Shown one piece after another: positions 1-12,700 of a stretch of DNA of 64,000 nt (positions are counted from its first letter, which is position 1; each line of letters begins with the position of its first letter). The notes below the pieces were generated by a model. That model searched no databases. It worked only from the letters and a program-made list of their open reading frames with translations, and was not told where the DNA came from. Position numbers and translations under genes: made by a program. This stretch comes from Todiramphus chloris collaris (Eukaryota > Chordata > Aves > Coraciiformes > Alcedinidae), in the NCBI GenBank assembly GCA_025345505.1, contig JANVCC010000152.1:186001-250000 (forward strand), given 5' to 3'.

Positions 1-3000
1 TGCTTGTGCATTTACATTAATTCTCTCAAACTCAGTGACTGGCTAGGGGAAGCCATTATCGGTTCACTTCCATAAAGGCTTCATCTTCCCATTGCTAATT
101 TTCAGAAAAAGTTGGTATGATCCTTTTTTTATGTAGAACACTGTGCACATGGCTGATGGGAAAATCAATGATGAATGAGGTGTGACTTTTGTGAATGTGA
201 GGAAGAATATAAGAAAACAGTGAGATCAGGGGATTTTGTTTTGAAATAGTCTTAAAAGGGATGGAAGAATGGGGTTAGTTTGTATGAAGCAGATTTTTTC
301 TGGAAAAAATACTCTGTTTTTAGAACTTATTCTACCTTTTATTCTAGCTAAAAAAAGAGACAAATTTCAAAGCAAGAATAAAGTGATATACAGTATTTTA
401 AAGAATAAAATTTTACCTTTGTAATACTGAATGTTGCAGAACGACATCTATGTAAGAAGCAGGGAGACAGATGATTTTAACTTCTTGTCAATAAGTGGCA
501 AAGGATATCAAATCCATCTCTTGATTTTAGGCCACTGTGTGAATCTGAATGTATTTCACTCTCCTCCAACAATAAATATTTCTACTTTAGTACCTACCTG
601 TATTCTAGGCCTATACAACAGTGAATACTTGTGGTCATCTGAAATGTCAGATGCATGTAAATCTATTTACTCCCAGTTTTGGCAAATTTTTGCTAAGACC
701 AAGAAAGAACTTCTTTTTGACTCTCAGATGGGAGACAGATTCTTCACAATGTTCTGTACAAATGGGTCTGCAAAAAAAGCCTCTTGACAAAGCCTCTCTA
801 CAGAAATCAAATGTTTCAATATATCTCTGTGTATGGTAACAAGCATTGATTTTCAATAATTCTTTAAAATTGAACCAAACCTTAAAATTCATTTTTTTCC
901 ACATTTCAACCTGCATCTGTTATATGACACATACTATACCGTTTCATGTCCTGTGCCTGACTGTCTTCCACATAGTCATGTTTATCCCTTTATTGACATT
1001 ATGTAAATCAATAGTAGGGTTCTGGGTCTTGTTCACAGACTAGTTTTAATTATTTTCTTCCTGATAAACAGCCTTTATACAGAGTAACATAAGGGCAGAA
1101 ATGGCTCCAACTATGATACAAGAACAAGGAGAAATGGATTTTGCGTCTGAAGAGGAGCAGCTCACCTGAGGATCAGGAATGTGGAAGCTGCATCTAACAT
1201 TAACAAAATTTGCACAGCAACAAGGAGCAACCTATCTAGAGAGAGAGAAAGTGTGGCTGTCACATACCTGTACATGATGCTCAAATACATTTGTTTAATG
1301 CACCTTTTTTTTCTTTTTTGTGACAAATTCACTGTAGGTCAAGAGCATTCTGCCTTTAGGGCCTGAAAAGGAAAATTATGGTCAGCCACAAGGTTTACAG
1401 CTGGTTTTGGTACCTGCTTCATTCTGTTCCCAGGTGCTTACAGGTTCATTTGTGTAGAATGAGGCCAAACCTCATGTGGTGATGTAAGAATAAGAGTAAG
1501 GACTTTATACAAAAGCCCAGTAAGATCCAGTCATATCACAACATAAACAACTGGCTAGGTATGGCTGATTGATCTTCTACAATGACTCTCTCCAGCTATC
1601 TCCTTCTTGTCACTATGCACCCATCAAAACAGACCCAGATGGCCTCTCAGATGTATAATTATATATGCAGGCATCTTTAATGGTCTACAGTGTTTAATAA
1701 TGACATCTTTCCTACATGTACTCCACACTAATTAAAATATAGGAAATAAAAACAGTCTTACCTCTTTATATTGTGCATTGTCTTATCCCTTTTTTCTCAG
1801 CATGTTTCTCTAGTAGCAACTCTTTGTTATTGTAATATAGAAGTGGCATGGCCATACTCTTTTGATTTCAACTGGCAATTACATTTTCTTATGAATAGTC
1901 AGCAATCTTGTGTTACTTGAAAGGATGGTGCATTCTTGTAAAACTACAGGTTAGACATTTACTTTTAAACTTTTTTTCTACAGGTATATGTATAAAACTA
2001 GAAAACAGAAAACAGTCCGTATATGTCTCAAACTGCTGAAAATTTCCTTGATATTTTTTCTTTTACATTTAATAAAATATTCAACAAATAACATTACAGT
2101 TTCAAATTTGTCTTGTCCTGTGTGGTTTTGCTGTGTTTTCAGGTATCACTGTAACTGTTTCACAAGTTTCTCACTGGAATGTAATTTTTTTCTAAGTTAA
2201 TGGGACATTTTTATTCTGCTTGCAACAGTCTGACTAGACATTAGTTTGTAATTTTATCTGTAAAATCTTACTGTTCACAGCAGAGTATCACATCAAGGAA
2301 GCATTTTCATAACATTCTGTAACTTCTAAAGTTGATCTGTATGACCTTTGAGGCAGGTAGCTGTTTTGACTGTTATGTAAAAAAACCCAACAACAATCAA
2401 CCACAGAAACAAACAACAACAAACCAACAGCAAAAAAACCACAACAACAAAAAAACACAGCACAAGAACTACAGAATGTTGTTAACTTAGAAGATGGTTT
2501 AATGGTGATGATTTTTTTTTCCTCTCTACTGAGTCTTATCCAGAGATACAGAGATTAGCCCATGGACATGTGGTTGTCTTGTATACTTCAGATTTGTTTC
2601 ACCACATCCTTTTTCAGCACTGAAAGACTTCTAAGGATTCAGAGAGTTTATTTTGCAACAGTAGTGAGGTGTTTGAAATTACAGAGAAAGGCAAAAATTT
2701 CCCTATGATTTGCATGCAAGAATTTCTTCTATAAAATAATTTTAAAATAAAAGATGTTTCTTTCCAACCTCAGGCAAGCTCTGATTGTATATGCAGAAGC
2801 ATGAGGATTTTGCATATCTAACACACTTTACGCTTTCACATGGACATAATCTTCTGTGTAACCTGCTAATTCATTAAGAGCAGTAAAATGAGGTAGCAAT
2901 GAACTCCACAAGCTAATTAGAGATTCCTCCACATTTTTGTCAGTTGCCTTTGAATATCTTTTGCCTAGTTTCCATACAATAAGCTAAATAGGAGTAGTTG

Positions 3001-4950
3001 TATGACCTTCAGTATAGGTAACACATTGCCTATTATAATTTGTTTCCAAAAAATATAGAACACACATACATAAATATTACTGCATAAAAATCTTTATGTC
3101 CTGCAGATATTTATCTATTTTTTTTTTCCCCTGGATTATTTCTCTTTTCTCTGTATATTGAATATGGAATGATCAGAAATATGAGTAGCATTTTATATGA
3201 GAAAAAAATATTGTCTTATTTAATTAAATGTTGTACAAGTATGGGTAATTTAACACACAACTCATACAGCATGAACTATCCTACTTGCTTTCTACTAAAA
3301 TGAAGAAATAACCATCAATGGGACCAGGTACACAAATATGAGAAATAAGGTCTATCTTGCTGCAACAAAAGTTTTTAACCACCTTACATATGTAGAGACT
3401 GCCCACAATAGCAGATTATCACTAAGAAACCGAATTTTAGCATGTAATATTACAGATCTCAGGGAAATTTAGCCATGAAAATTTCAGTTAATGTTGACTT
3501 TATTATGTGAGGTTGTTTTTTTTAAAATATGTACATGCTTATTTCAACAGCTTTAAAGAGTGGGATTCAGGTCCAGATGAAGTCTAAATGAATTTGGGTA
3601 TAAATGTAGGTAGCTATATATAAGCTAGATATTTAAACTCCTCTTCTAGAAGCACTTTAAATCTTACCTACTGTCAAGCAGCTGACTTGCTCTTTGGATG
3701 CTATTGTCGGTTTTGACTACTTCTTCGCTTACTACAATCAAAGTTTAGATATTTAGTTTGCAAGTAGAAACTTGCATGGAAAAATAAATCTTTAGGTGTC
3801 TTCATCACAAACATCATTCTACTCCTTGTGTCGATGAAATACAAAAGAGGGATTGAGTATCATAGTGAATCTTTCTTAGAGTAATTATAATAAAGAAATT
3901 TGTTTGACTAAAACAATTGTTTTAAAAAATGATTGTTTAGTTATTGATTAGAAAATACCTATCTTAAATTGCTTTGCTTAAAAGCGTAATTTCAATTCTA
4001 CTGGCAAGCGTGAAAAATTCCACTATCTCCACTCAAACACATAGTCCTTACATCTCAAAGGTTATTATTAATAAAGGTGTGTCATTCATTGGGTCAGATA
4101 TATTTTTAGTAATTTTCCACTGCCTCCTGTTGCCTTGTGTAACAGTTTAGTATAGGGCTCTCCTCTCCTATCTACAAATCAGGAGTAGTTTCATTACCTT
4201 TTCCCACATGCAATCATAATCTGTATATGCAATATTAATTCTACATGATTCTATGTTATACCTTCTACTCTTGAAGTCATATTAAATTTTTAAAAAGTGT
4301 TTTATTGTATAGCTGGGAGAACTTCAGCACCTAAACTTCCATGTGCTTAGTGATGTATAAACAGAATAGAAGCTGTTCTACCACTCTGTCAAAACTTATG
4401 ATTTAAATCATTGAGAGGGATAAGGAATTGCAGCAACGTAACATGTATAATCAAATATGTTTGCCAAGTACATAAAAATTTGTAATAAATCCATTTTTTC
4501 CAGGGATCTGGAGGTACACTAGGAAGAGTAAAAATTCAAAAACTGAGCAAGTAATAAAAAAAGCACTCAGGTAAGATAGGCAATAGAAAAATTACTTAGC
4601 TTTCACTAGCGTTCAGTTTACAAATAGAAGCTTAGCAAGACTCTCATTTGAGCCTTCTTTTACAGGCTTTGTGTTTCAATTTGAACTGGAAGCAGAATTT
4701 ACCAGACAAAAAATTAACAATATCAAGCTGCTATTGATATACATTTGGGATTAAAAATAGATCTGTATTGATATTATGGGGCTGTGAGATAGCATAGACG
4801 CCAGTTTTATTAAAGATGTCCATGAGGAATCCTGAGAGCAATGAATAATTAAGTCTTATATCTGTAGCTAGCCTATTGATAAAAGAAAAGTGTAAGAAAA
4901 GATAAGATTATCAGATAAATGTCAAAATCAAGGATTTTCTTCCTCTTCTT
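1..4950. other. Unique AT-rich non-coding stretch
   Basis: I see no gene here. Open frames are short (longest about 118 codons near 431-787 on +) with no recognisable domain, low-complexity composition and no splice context. The stretch holds A/T-rich unique sequence and an A-rich/CAA-rich patch near 2375-2462. No CR1 tail octamers or LTR ends were found. Very old, diverged repeats could be hidden here and would not be visible by eye. Confidence 0.6.
2375..2462. repeat. A-rich low-complexity (CAA-like) tract
   Basis: Irregular runs of A broken by C (AACAACAA and AAAAACC type units) extend for about 85 bases. It is low-complexity DNA with no coding content. Confidence 0.75.
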
Positions 4951-4959
4951 TGTAAAGGG

Positions 4960-6010
4960 ATATTATACTTGACAAACTCATTAGTGCCTTTGTGAGAGCA
5001 CACAGACATAAGAGACATAGTTTACGCATATTTCCGAAAGACATTTGACAAGGTTCCTCACCAGGTGTTCCCAAAGAAAGTAAACTGCTGTCTGATAAAA
5101 GAAAAGGCTATTGAATGGAAACACACCTCTTCAAAAGGAGAGAAACAAAAGTAGAAGGTAATGGTTTGTGTTCCCAGTGGATGTTGGTTAATAATGGAGA
5201 AAAGTCCTGAAGGGATCTGTGCTGGTGCCTGTGCTATTCATCCCAGGAAAAGAAGAGATAGCAAAGTGAGAATGTCTGTTAATTCTGAATGTCTACACAG
5301 AACAATTAAATGCATATATATCTAAAATAATGTACCTAGGGAAAAAAAAAATCCAAATTTTCTATACGAATTGATGGTTCTAAGTGAACAGTTAGAACTC
5401 AGGAAAGAAATCTTGACTTATAATGTAGCTGTGTGAAAACATCAGCACAGTTATGAGTTGCAAAGCAAAACCAAACACATTAGAAATAATTAGGAAAAGA
5501 ACAGGTTATTTTAAAAGAGAAGACATCCTGTCCTACTGTGCAAATCCATCCACTCTCATCTTGAATAATACATAGATATCTGACTCCCTTATTAAGGAAA
5601 GGATATAGTCATTTTAGAAGGAAAAGTCACAGAGAAAGGTGACAGGAATTATTTACTTCCAGACAGTAAGAAACCGTTCCCCATGCAACGAACTACTAAA
5701 GACATTCTTCAGTCTGCTAAATTGATACAGGGAGGAAATGGACACAGACTTGCAACAGAGATCTACAAAATCATAAATGACATAGAAAGTATGAATGTGG
5801 AATGATTTCTCACTGCGTCTTCAAATATAAACATTAGGGAGCATCAGATAAACTGACAGTGCAGCTCTCCAGCATGAGTTACTTTGAATGTCAATAGGCA
5901 CCAAAGGCTTCTGAAAGCAACTTTAAACTCACTGAGAAATGCACAGGAAAATAATCCATTGAGGGACATTTCATACAAACACACCAGCTTGCTCATGAAG
6001 TTCATGACCT
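4960..6010 (+). mobile_element. Ancient CR1-type LINE fragment, reverse transcriptase to 3' region
   Basis: This is a heavily decayed LINE copy of the CR1 clade. At 5025-5065 the DNA still resembles the region coding the reverse-transcriptase palm motif A (the CR1 sense is roughly V-Y-L-D-F-S-K-A-F-D followed by a T/K-V-P-H stretch). It is followed at 5160-5245 by the block that normally reads as a valine-proline-rich turn before the second palm aspartates, and at 5680-5820 by the 3' block that encodes the arginine-rich end of the ORF. Many stops and indels interrupt all frames. The copy is far more diverged than the other CR1 copies in the window and resembles old amniote-wide CR1 subfamilies rather than recent avian ones. 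Both edges are approximate, and no tail octamer is visible. Confidence 0.7.
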
Positions 6011-6378
6011 GCAAATTTCTGTGACTATATTTGAGACCATGCCAGCAAAAACATTTCTATTTTCACTAGTCTTTTCGTCATAATTTCACCTATGCATCTA
6101 TTATTGCCATCACCACAGACCAGAAAACTGATTTGACAAGCTTTTGATTTGTTGACTCTTCCAATACATCTGTTTGTGTATTTTCAACTGCTTGTGAAAT
6201 AACAGATTCTTCCATTTGTCTATCTATCTGTTCCTAAGCCTCTTCTGACTTTATTAACTCCCTAAAAGAAAATATGGAAACATTGCTACCGAAATTTTTA
6301 CGTGATACTACAGAATATTTTGATAAAAATATGAAGTTGTAATTTATACCTACCAACCTGGATAGATTCATAAGGAGG

Positions 6379-6430
6379 AAAAAAAAAAAAAAAGAAACAA
6401 AAAAACCAAAACAAACAAACAAACAAAAAA
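6379..6430. repeat. Poly-A / (CAAA)n tract
   Basis: A run of about 15 A is followed by AAAC/CAAA units. It has no target duplication or retroposed body that I can recognise upstream, so I treat it as a simple repeat. Confidence 0.8.
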
Positions 6431-8381
6431 CTAAATGATTAATAACTTTAATTTAGAATAGAGTTTTAATACATTGTCATTACTAATCTTTTTGTAGTGC
6501 AAACAGGATTTATAAGATTGTTAAAGAAGTACTTGATGAGATATCTTTGTCTTTATATGCAGATGGTCAGACAAAATAGGCTTAAAATGCTTGGATCAAT
6601 GAGTAATTAGCTCAATTCTACACCCTCTGACTTTGGGGTCATGTCTCTGAGACTCATCACAAAGTCTAGACACAAGCAGACTCTACTGAATAATTCTAAT
6701 AGTTTTCTTAGGGTTTTATGTCATGCCAGTTGCAATGAGACTGAACACATAGATAATAAAACATACTCCTGCCTTCAGCCCAGGCACTTTATACAGAATC
6801 TGTATATTTCAGATCCTCACTGATTCACAAGTCCTTTGTTTTTTTATTTATCAGTTGGTTCATCAAAAATACTCTTTAACCTAAAGATTTTTGAATCACA
6901 TTGAATTTGGTGTTGCAGTATGTATCTCCGACTAAATAAATCTCAAAGTGCACTTCATCATACCTGTCTGTCAATCTCCAGACCTGAAGTAACATTATTC
7001 TCCTATGATTATGCTTTGGGTTTTATTTTTTGGCTAGACTTACTGCTTTCTTTGTATCTGTTTTCTTAAGTGTTGGATTCAACTGTGCTCCTGATGTGCT
7101 TTTCTTCTTGAGTTTACTAAAAGAAAGAAAAGAGATGTCAGATAATTTCTGCTTCTACTTTGATATTTTAGCTGAATCCTTTATTAATAAATTTATTTGC
7201 AATAATTTATTGAACATTTGCATTAGAACGCTTTTATTGTTGTTTTGCATTGAAAACTGCTTTGATCTTTCCAGTGTGTTTATCATGCCATCTTTCTGTT
7301 TTCTCCCACAAAACACACCTGCTGTCTTTTGCACTCACCTAAAATCACAAAAGACTTTAAAAAAGGTCTAAGAACAGTTACTATGAAAATCAGCCTGTGC
7401 AAACAGAAGACACAGGAAGACCAAATTAATTTGTGTTATATCCTTGACATGAGACTAAACCTCTGTAAGATCGTATGCAAGCTGGAACTAGATTATATGT
7501 TGTCACTACAAGGCACTATGGCTACAAAGATTAAAAAGGCCAGAGGATGTTAGTAGTCCAAATACTTTTGCTGCATAAATGCAGCTTATGATGAAGGTAT
7601 AAATCAGTATAAAATAAATAATGTTTTGAAAGGAATAGTGCTGTGTGCTATTGATTTTTGTCAACCTTCAGTCTAGTAAGTGTCTTCTAGTAAGTTGCTT
7701 CTACTTTTGGTCTCCATGCAAACTGCTTTTCAATTATGTATATGTGTATAATAAGCTGAAAGTTGGAGTATTCTCTGCTGCTACACTCATCATACTAAAA
7801 TTAAAAGTGCTATCAATCCTCATACATAAGAATAAAGTCACCAGCTAAGGTAAAAATGCAATTTTTGACCTTGGTATTATATTAGTATTATATACTCAAG
7901 AACACTACTGAATTATCTCCATTCATCTTTCAGCTTTGCTGGGTAGAAAAAAGCAGAGGATATTAAGTAAGACAGCTCTTATACTCACAATGTGTCTTTT
8001 GATCATCAAGTAGAAATAGCTGCAGAAGTGCTTTTCTTTGAATTCACTTTAGATTCCTTTGTTCAGTGTAAAAATAAAAAATATAATAAATTGAGGCTTA
8101 CTAAACGGAAAATTAACTAGCCAGAATTTTGTGGTTTGCTATTTCTGTTGTGTATAGAGGATATAAAGTGCTACTAATACCATTATATTTCCCTACACAA
8201 GCATGAAAATGGATGCAAAAGATGCAAGAAAATGAAGGAGGAAACATTGTTTTCAAGCAACACAGCATGTCATCTTCTGGAAATTATTCTGAAAGCCACA
8301 ATTCGTGAATGACTCCTTGCTGTCTGATTTACAGAGCCACCATAACTGCTAGCAAAGTTCCTGCCATCTTTCTCAAGAGAG

Positions 8382-8420
8382 GAAAAAAAAAAAAAAAAAA
8401 AAAGAGAGAGAGAGAAGAGA
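8382..8420. repeat. Poly-A followed by (GA)n
   Basis: About 21 A residues are followed by GAGAGA units. It is a compound simple repeat likely to vary in length between individuals. Confidence 0.85.
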
Positions 8421-9469
8421 AATCTACAATTAAAAGTTTTAAAACTGTACATTATTTTCCTTTTTTTTTCTTTCTAGGGGACAGGAAAAGTCAAAGAAAC
8501 TGTTTCATCTGGAAAGGTCTTTTCAATTTGGCAATGTATTTGTGTGATAAACACCTAGTTTATATGGATTATAAATTATTATTTATAAATAATTTTTAAA
8601 TTATTATTTATATATTAATTTCTGCTTGAATCAAATATAAACCAGTGTATAATTGTGACTCCACTTTTGCAGAAATTGGCAAATCTGTACTACTGACAAA
8701 CTAAAAGCATGTCAGTGTTTGTTGAGTGAAAATCTTTCTGTTGTCTTCAAGAAGCATTTGTCTCAACTTTTATTGTGTAGTGTGCCCTATAGAATTATAA
8801 ACAATTTTCTTCATCCTCATATATGCATAGAAATACAGCTATGTAACATACTTGAGTTTGATTGTAAAAATGGCTATACGCATAAAAGCCTTCTGCAAAG
8901 TGAATCTAAGGAAAGAAAATTTCAGGACAAAACTGGCACAATTCTGTGACCTCAAAGGATCCCATGCTTAGTTGAAGAAGCCCCACAAATAAGTTTGTTG
9001 GAATTGTTTGGTGGGTGTTCATTAGGAAAGATTTGTATAAACCCTACCCTCTGACACACACAGGTCAGAGTATGCTTCTTATCAAGCGGCAATCATTTCT
9101 TTGATTTCAGTGGAAGAATTTTAAGTTGCCACTTCCTTAATTCAATTCTTCCTTAGGTGAGCACTTATGCAAATATTCTGCTAAGAATGAGATTCACAGA
9201 AAAAAAATATGTTTGCATATTGTCTCAATCAGAGAAGATGAATTAATTGCAGAGAGTTCAAAATCCGCGAATATGTCTGCAATAAAAAAGTTTAAGTAGT
9301 AAACAGGCAGCAGTGGAACATGAACATAGCAGCTGATTCCTTCAGATCCTGATCTCTTTACTACATGGCTATGCACAGGCTATTCATATTAACTGAATTT
9401 TGTCATGTTTTTAGTAGGTCCTTTTAATTCACCATACCAAATGACATAAGCAAAAATATCTTTATTATT

Positions 9470-9750
9470 AAATATGTCCAAGGGCATCATGGGTAACAAG
9501 AAAAACTTCTACAGGTACAACACTAATAAAAGGAAGGCTAGGGAACATTTGGGTCATCTCTGGAAGGAAACAGAAGACTTGTTCATGAGGGATATAGAGG
9601 ATGCTGAGGTAGTGAATGGTTTCTTTGCCTCCGTCTTCACTGGCAAGGTCTCCAGCCTTAACACCCAAGCTGCAGAAGGCAAAGGCAGGGACTGGGAGAA
9701 GGAAGATTCTGTGAGTCTTAGATCATATGTGAAAGCAGTTTCTGGCTGAA
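9470..9750 (+). mobile_element. CR1 LINE scrap, linker between endonuclease and reverse transcriptase
   Basis: The + strand reads as the CR1 ORF2 segment lying between the endonuclease and RT domains. It contains the recurring features N-K-K-x-F-Y-x-Y, an L-W-K-E stretch, then a [16 protein letters not shown] core at about 9597-9646, in a frame that is open over 9474-9749. The same segment appears at 19740-19790, 30880-31060 and 56030-56080 in the longer copies, which supports the assignment. It lacks both the 5' part and the normal CR1 3' end, so it is a double truncation or the remnant of a deleted copy. Confidence 0.85.
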
Positions 9751-12700
9751 ATGCCTGCAGTCCATCACATGTACAAACATTTGATGATGAAGTGAACATC
9801 TGAAATTTCTGAACTGTTTTACATGATTGCATAAAGCAGTCATTTTCCACTTACCTGGACTGATTTGGAGTCACACTCTAAACCACAAAACAATTACCCT
9901 CGAGGTTGTGTTAAGAACTTCTGTCTTTGAAATGGCACAGGTCTAATAGGTAGTTTTTATGAATACTGGAATATTTGAAGGACTGACATAAGTTTGGTGT
10001 GAACTCTATTCTGTTCATAAAAATAAATAATGACAAAAATTGGGGGAAAACTGAGTAAAACAATTACAAAACTATGCACTTATGGGAAGGTCCATCTTCA
10101 TGGACCTGCACTCGATCTTAACAATTTCACCACCATAATAATGTGGGCTGCATCCTAGTGGGATGCTGTTTCCCTTAGGCTGTTTTCTTTTGTGTAATGT
10201 ACTCTTCAAGATGTTTCCCTGGCAACTATACCCTCTAGCAGAATACACCAATACCTGTTATCTACTATTTGTATCAGTGATCAGCGAGAGAGCTGGCTTA
10301 TCATCTTGAAGTTTCTCTATTGCTTTTTCTCCCTTTCCTCTGAAAACAGCATTACTTCTGTCCTTAAAAAAAAAAAAAAAAAACAACGAAAACAAAACAC
10401 AACAAAACACCCTCTCAACTGGAAATCAGAGTGAGTTAGGTTGAGTAGAGAGTAGGTTGGAGCCTGTAAATGCATGATTTTAATATCACTGGAGATTTTA
10501 AATTATTTGTTTTATAAAATGATTTTTAATTAAATAAGGCAGAGTGACGCTGAGGGATAGATTCTCTTCTGCAGACTGTGCACAGAACAACCTTGTCACA
10601 CTCTGAGAACAGGTTTATCTTTGGTATGAACTAACTGATCATCATCTTACTTCTTGAAACTTGGAGCATGATGGCATTTCCTGAAACTACCTTTCAAAAT
10701 TTACTTAACTTCATGTATTTGATCTTAGGTGCTGGGCTTATTGACCCTCTTACCAGGGTCTGCTCTTCAGAGAATCTTCATATAGAAAGAGTATGAACAG
10801 CTTTACCTATGGCACCTTCCTATACAGTGTATCTGATTTGCATCTACCACTTCCAAACTAGGCAAATCAGGAGATATATTTTATGTTTGGTTTTGGTTTT
10901 GTTCTGGGTTGGTTTTTTTTGTTAAAAACCCAAACAATAAGCTGCTTTAAAAATCATTTAATGGAATAGCATGCAAACAAAGGCCTTAGAAGCTATTAAT
11001 TGACATTATTGGAATAAGCTGTTATTTTCTTACCATATATATTTATTATTTAATTTCTCTGCAGGGATCTGTGGAAAGGAAGTCAGGGAACAGGACTGAG
11101 GAAAGAAGAGGAGTTGCAGATGAGGTAAGGTTTCCAACGATTCCCCAATCACCATAATGAAAGCTAATATCATCTGCTTTAATGCTACTCTGAAACCAAG
11201 GGGCCACAGAGCCATTCTACACTCTTCTTCCCTTAATTTCATTGAATAACAAACTGTCTGGTTTGAGCATCTGACTATGCATAGGCAGATTCCAATTCCT
11301 TACTGCTTTTGAATCTCATCATTAAACCACTTTTTCCTTCTGCTATTCAATGGTGATATTGACTGTCACTCACAGTGACAATGTGAGTATAATGCCATGA
11401 GCTGCATCCAAGGTCTGTCTCATATTCTGGGAAAATTCAGTCCTATAAAGTGATACCAATACATGTACATTTCTAGTCTCATGTTGTAAAATAGCTAGCA
11501 ATTTGTGGAGCTACTGCACACCTGAAGAGGAGGAAGCACCAGCATGTGTCACTAATTTCAATTCTGTTGTTTTCTTTATGTATCTATGATTATAATTTTG
11601 AAGTTGAAGCTTATCTTTAAGTGTTTTTCAAGTAAACATTGTTGCAAACAGCAAATATTTTTCCACAGGAGAGATTAAGATCATAATTCTTAAAAATAAT
11701 TCAGAGTTGATTCCCTTTGGGCTTCAAAACTTTTATATTCTTTGTACTTATCTTTGGCAAACCAGGTGCTGAGCAGGTACAATTATTGTCTCTGTAGGTG
11801 TGTACATTTAAGAAAACATTTTAGCTACTGAAATAGACACCTATAGACATGAAAAGTAGACATTTATCATCTTTGCTATTGCTTGACATTCTTCAATATC
11901 ATTCTGGACACACCAACGAATTAAAATAAAAAATTCTATACATATTGTATTAAAAATACAAAAAATGTGAAAAAAAAGACATCTTTTTCTGATTATTTGG
12001 AACATTTCATAGAGAATATGAATTCCAAGGAAGAATTCCAAGAAATTTCTGGAGAAGCGGTATGGAAGTTCTGAGAGAAATAACACCTCTGCACCAAAGC
12101 ATCATGTAGTTCCACGGCTCTCATAACATGTGGTAACCCACACTTTAAAAATACATTCTGTTTTAATGGAACAAGGATGTGAACTCATTCCAGGTGAGTG
12201 GCTCAGCAAGTCATATTGGTAACTCCTGCATATAATGTCCATTTTAACTCAGTGAACATCTGTTTCCTTATTGCTGCAGATGACACTGATTAAAATGCTG
12301 TAAATGACTGATAAATATTATAGTCTCAGCCACCATCTATAAAAAGATTTTTATTTTTTTTTATAAAGTTGTCAAATCTTAAGCCTGACCTTATGAACGT
12401 GTCCCTCTGTGGCTTGGTTTAGATGAGGATTTACTGTAGGGAAACATGCAATTATCATAGTGCTTTTAGAAATGTCAGCAGAGGAATAATTTGTGTAATA
12501 ATTCCTAGGAATAATTCTTGGAAAGTAAGGAGACAGATTCAGGTTAATTATCAAAACAAGCAGTAAGGATAGAGAAGGCTTAAAAGTCAAGAGGTTTTAA
12601 AAACTAATAATGATAATAAAAAAAAGGGCAGTAATTACCAAATAAAAGGTTATGTGTCTCGGACTTTCCTATACCTTATCCCTCTGGTATTAATAACTCT

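Larger units (their letters stand above)
6010..9465. other. Unique AT-rich non-coding stretch
   Basis: There is no supported gene. Short open frames such as 7030-7371 (+) are phenylalanine- and leucine-rich products of AT-rich DNA without domain signatures. The stretch includes two simple A-rich tracts (6379-6430 and 8382-8420). No mobile-element ends were recognised. Confidence 0.55.

Noticed and set aside
431-787. 118-codon open frame on +
   Set aside because: No domain, skewed composition typical of AT-rich non-coding DNA, overlapping frames open on both strands, no splice or promoter context.
7030-7371. 113-codon hydrophobic frame on +
   Set aside because: Phenylalanine/leucine-rich translation follows from T-rich DNA; no membrane-protein signature and no conservation evidence.
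10364-10382. Poly-A runs (also 17964, 24890, 62119) as signs of processed pseudogenes
   Set aside because: No recognisable transcript body upstream and no flanking duplications; simple A tracts are enough explanation.
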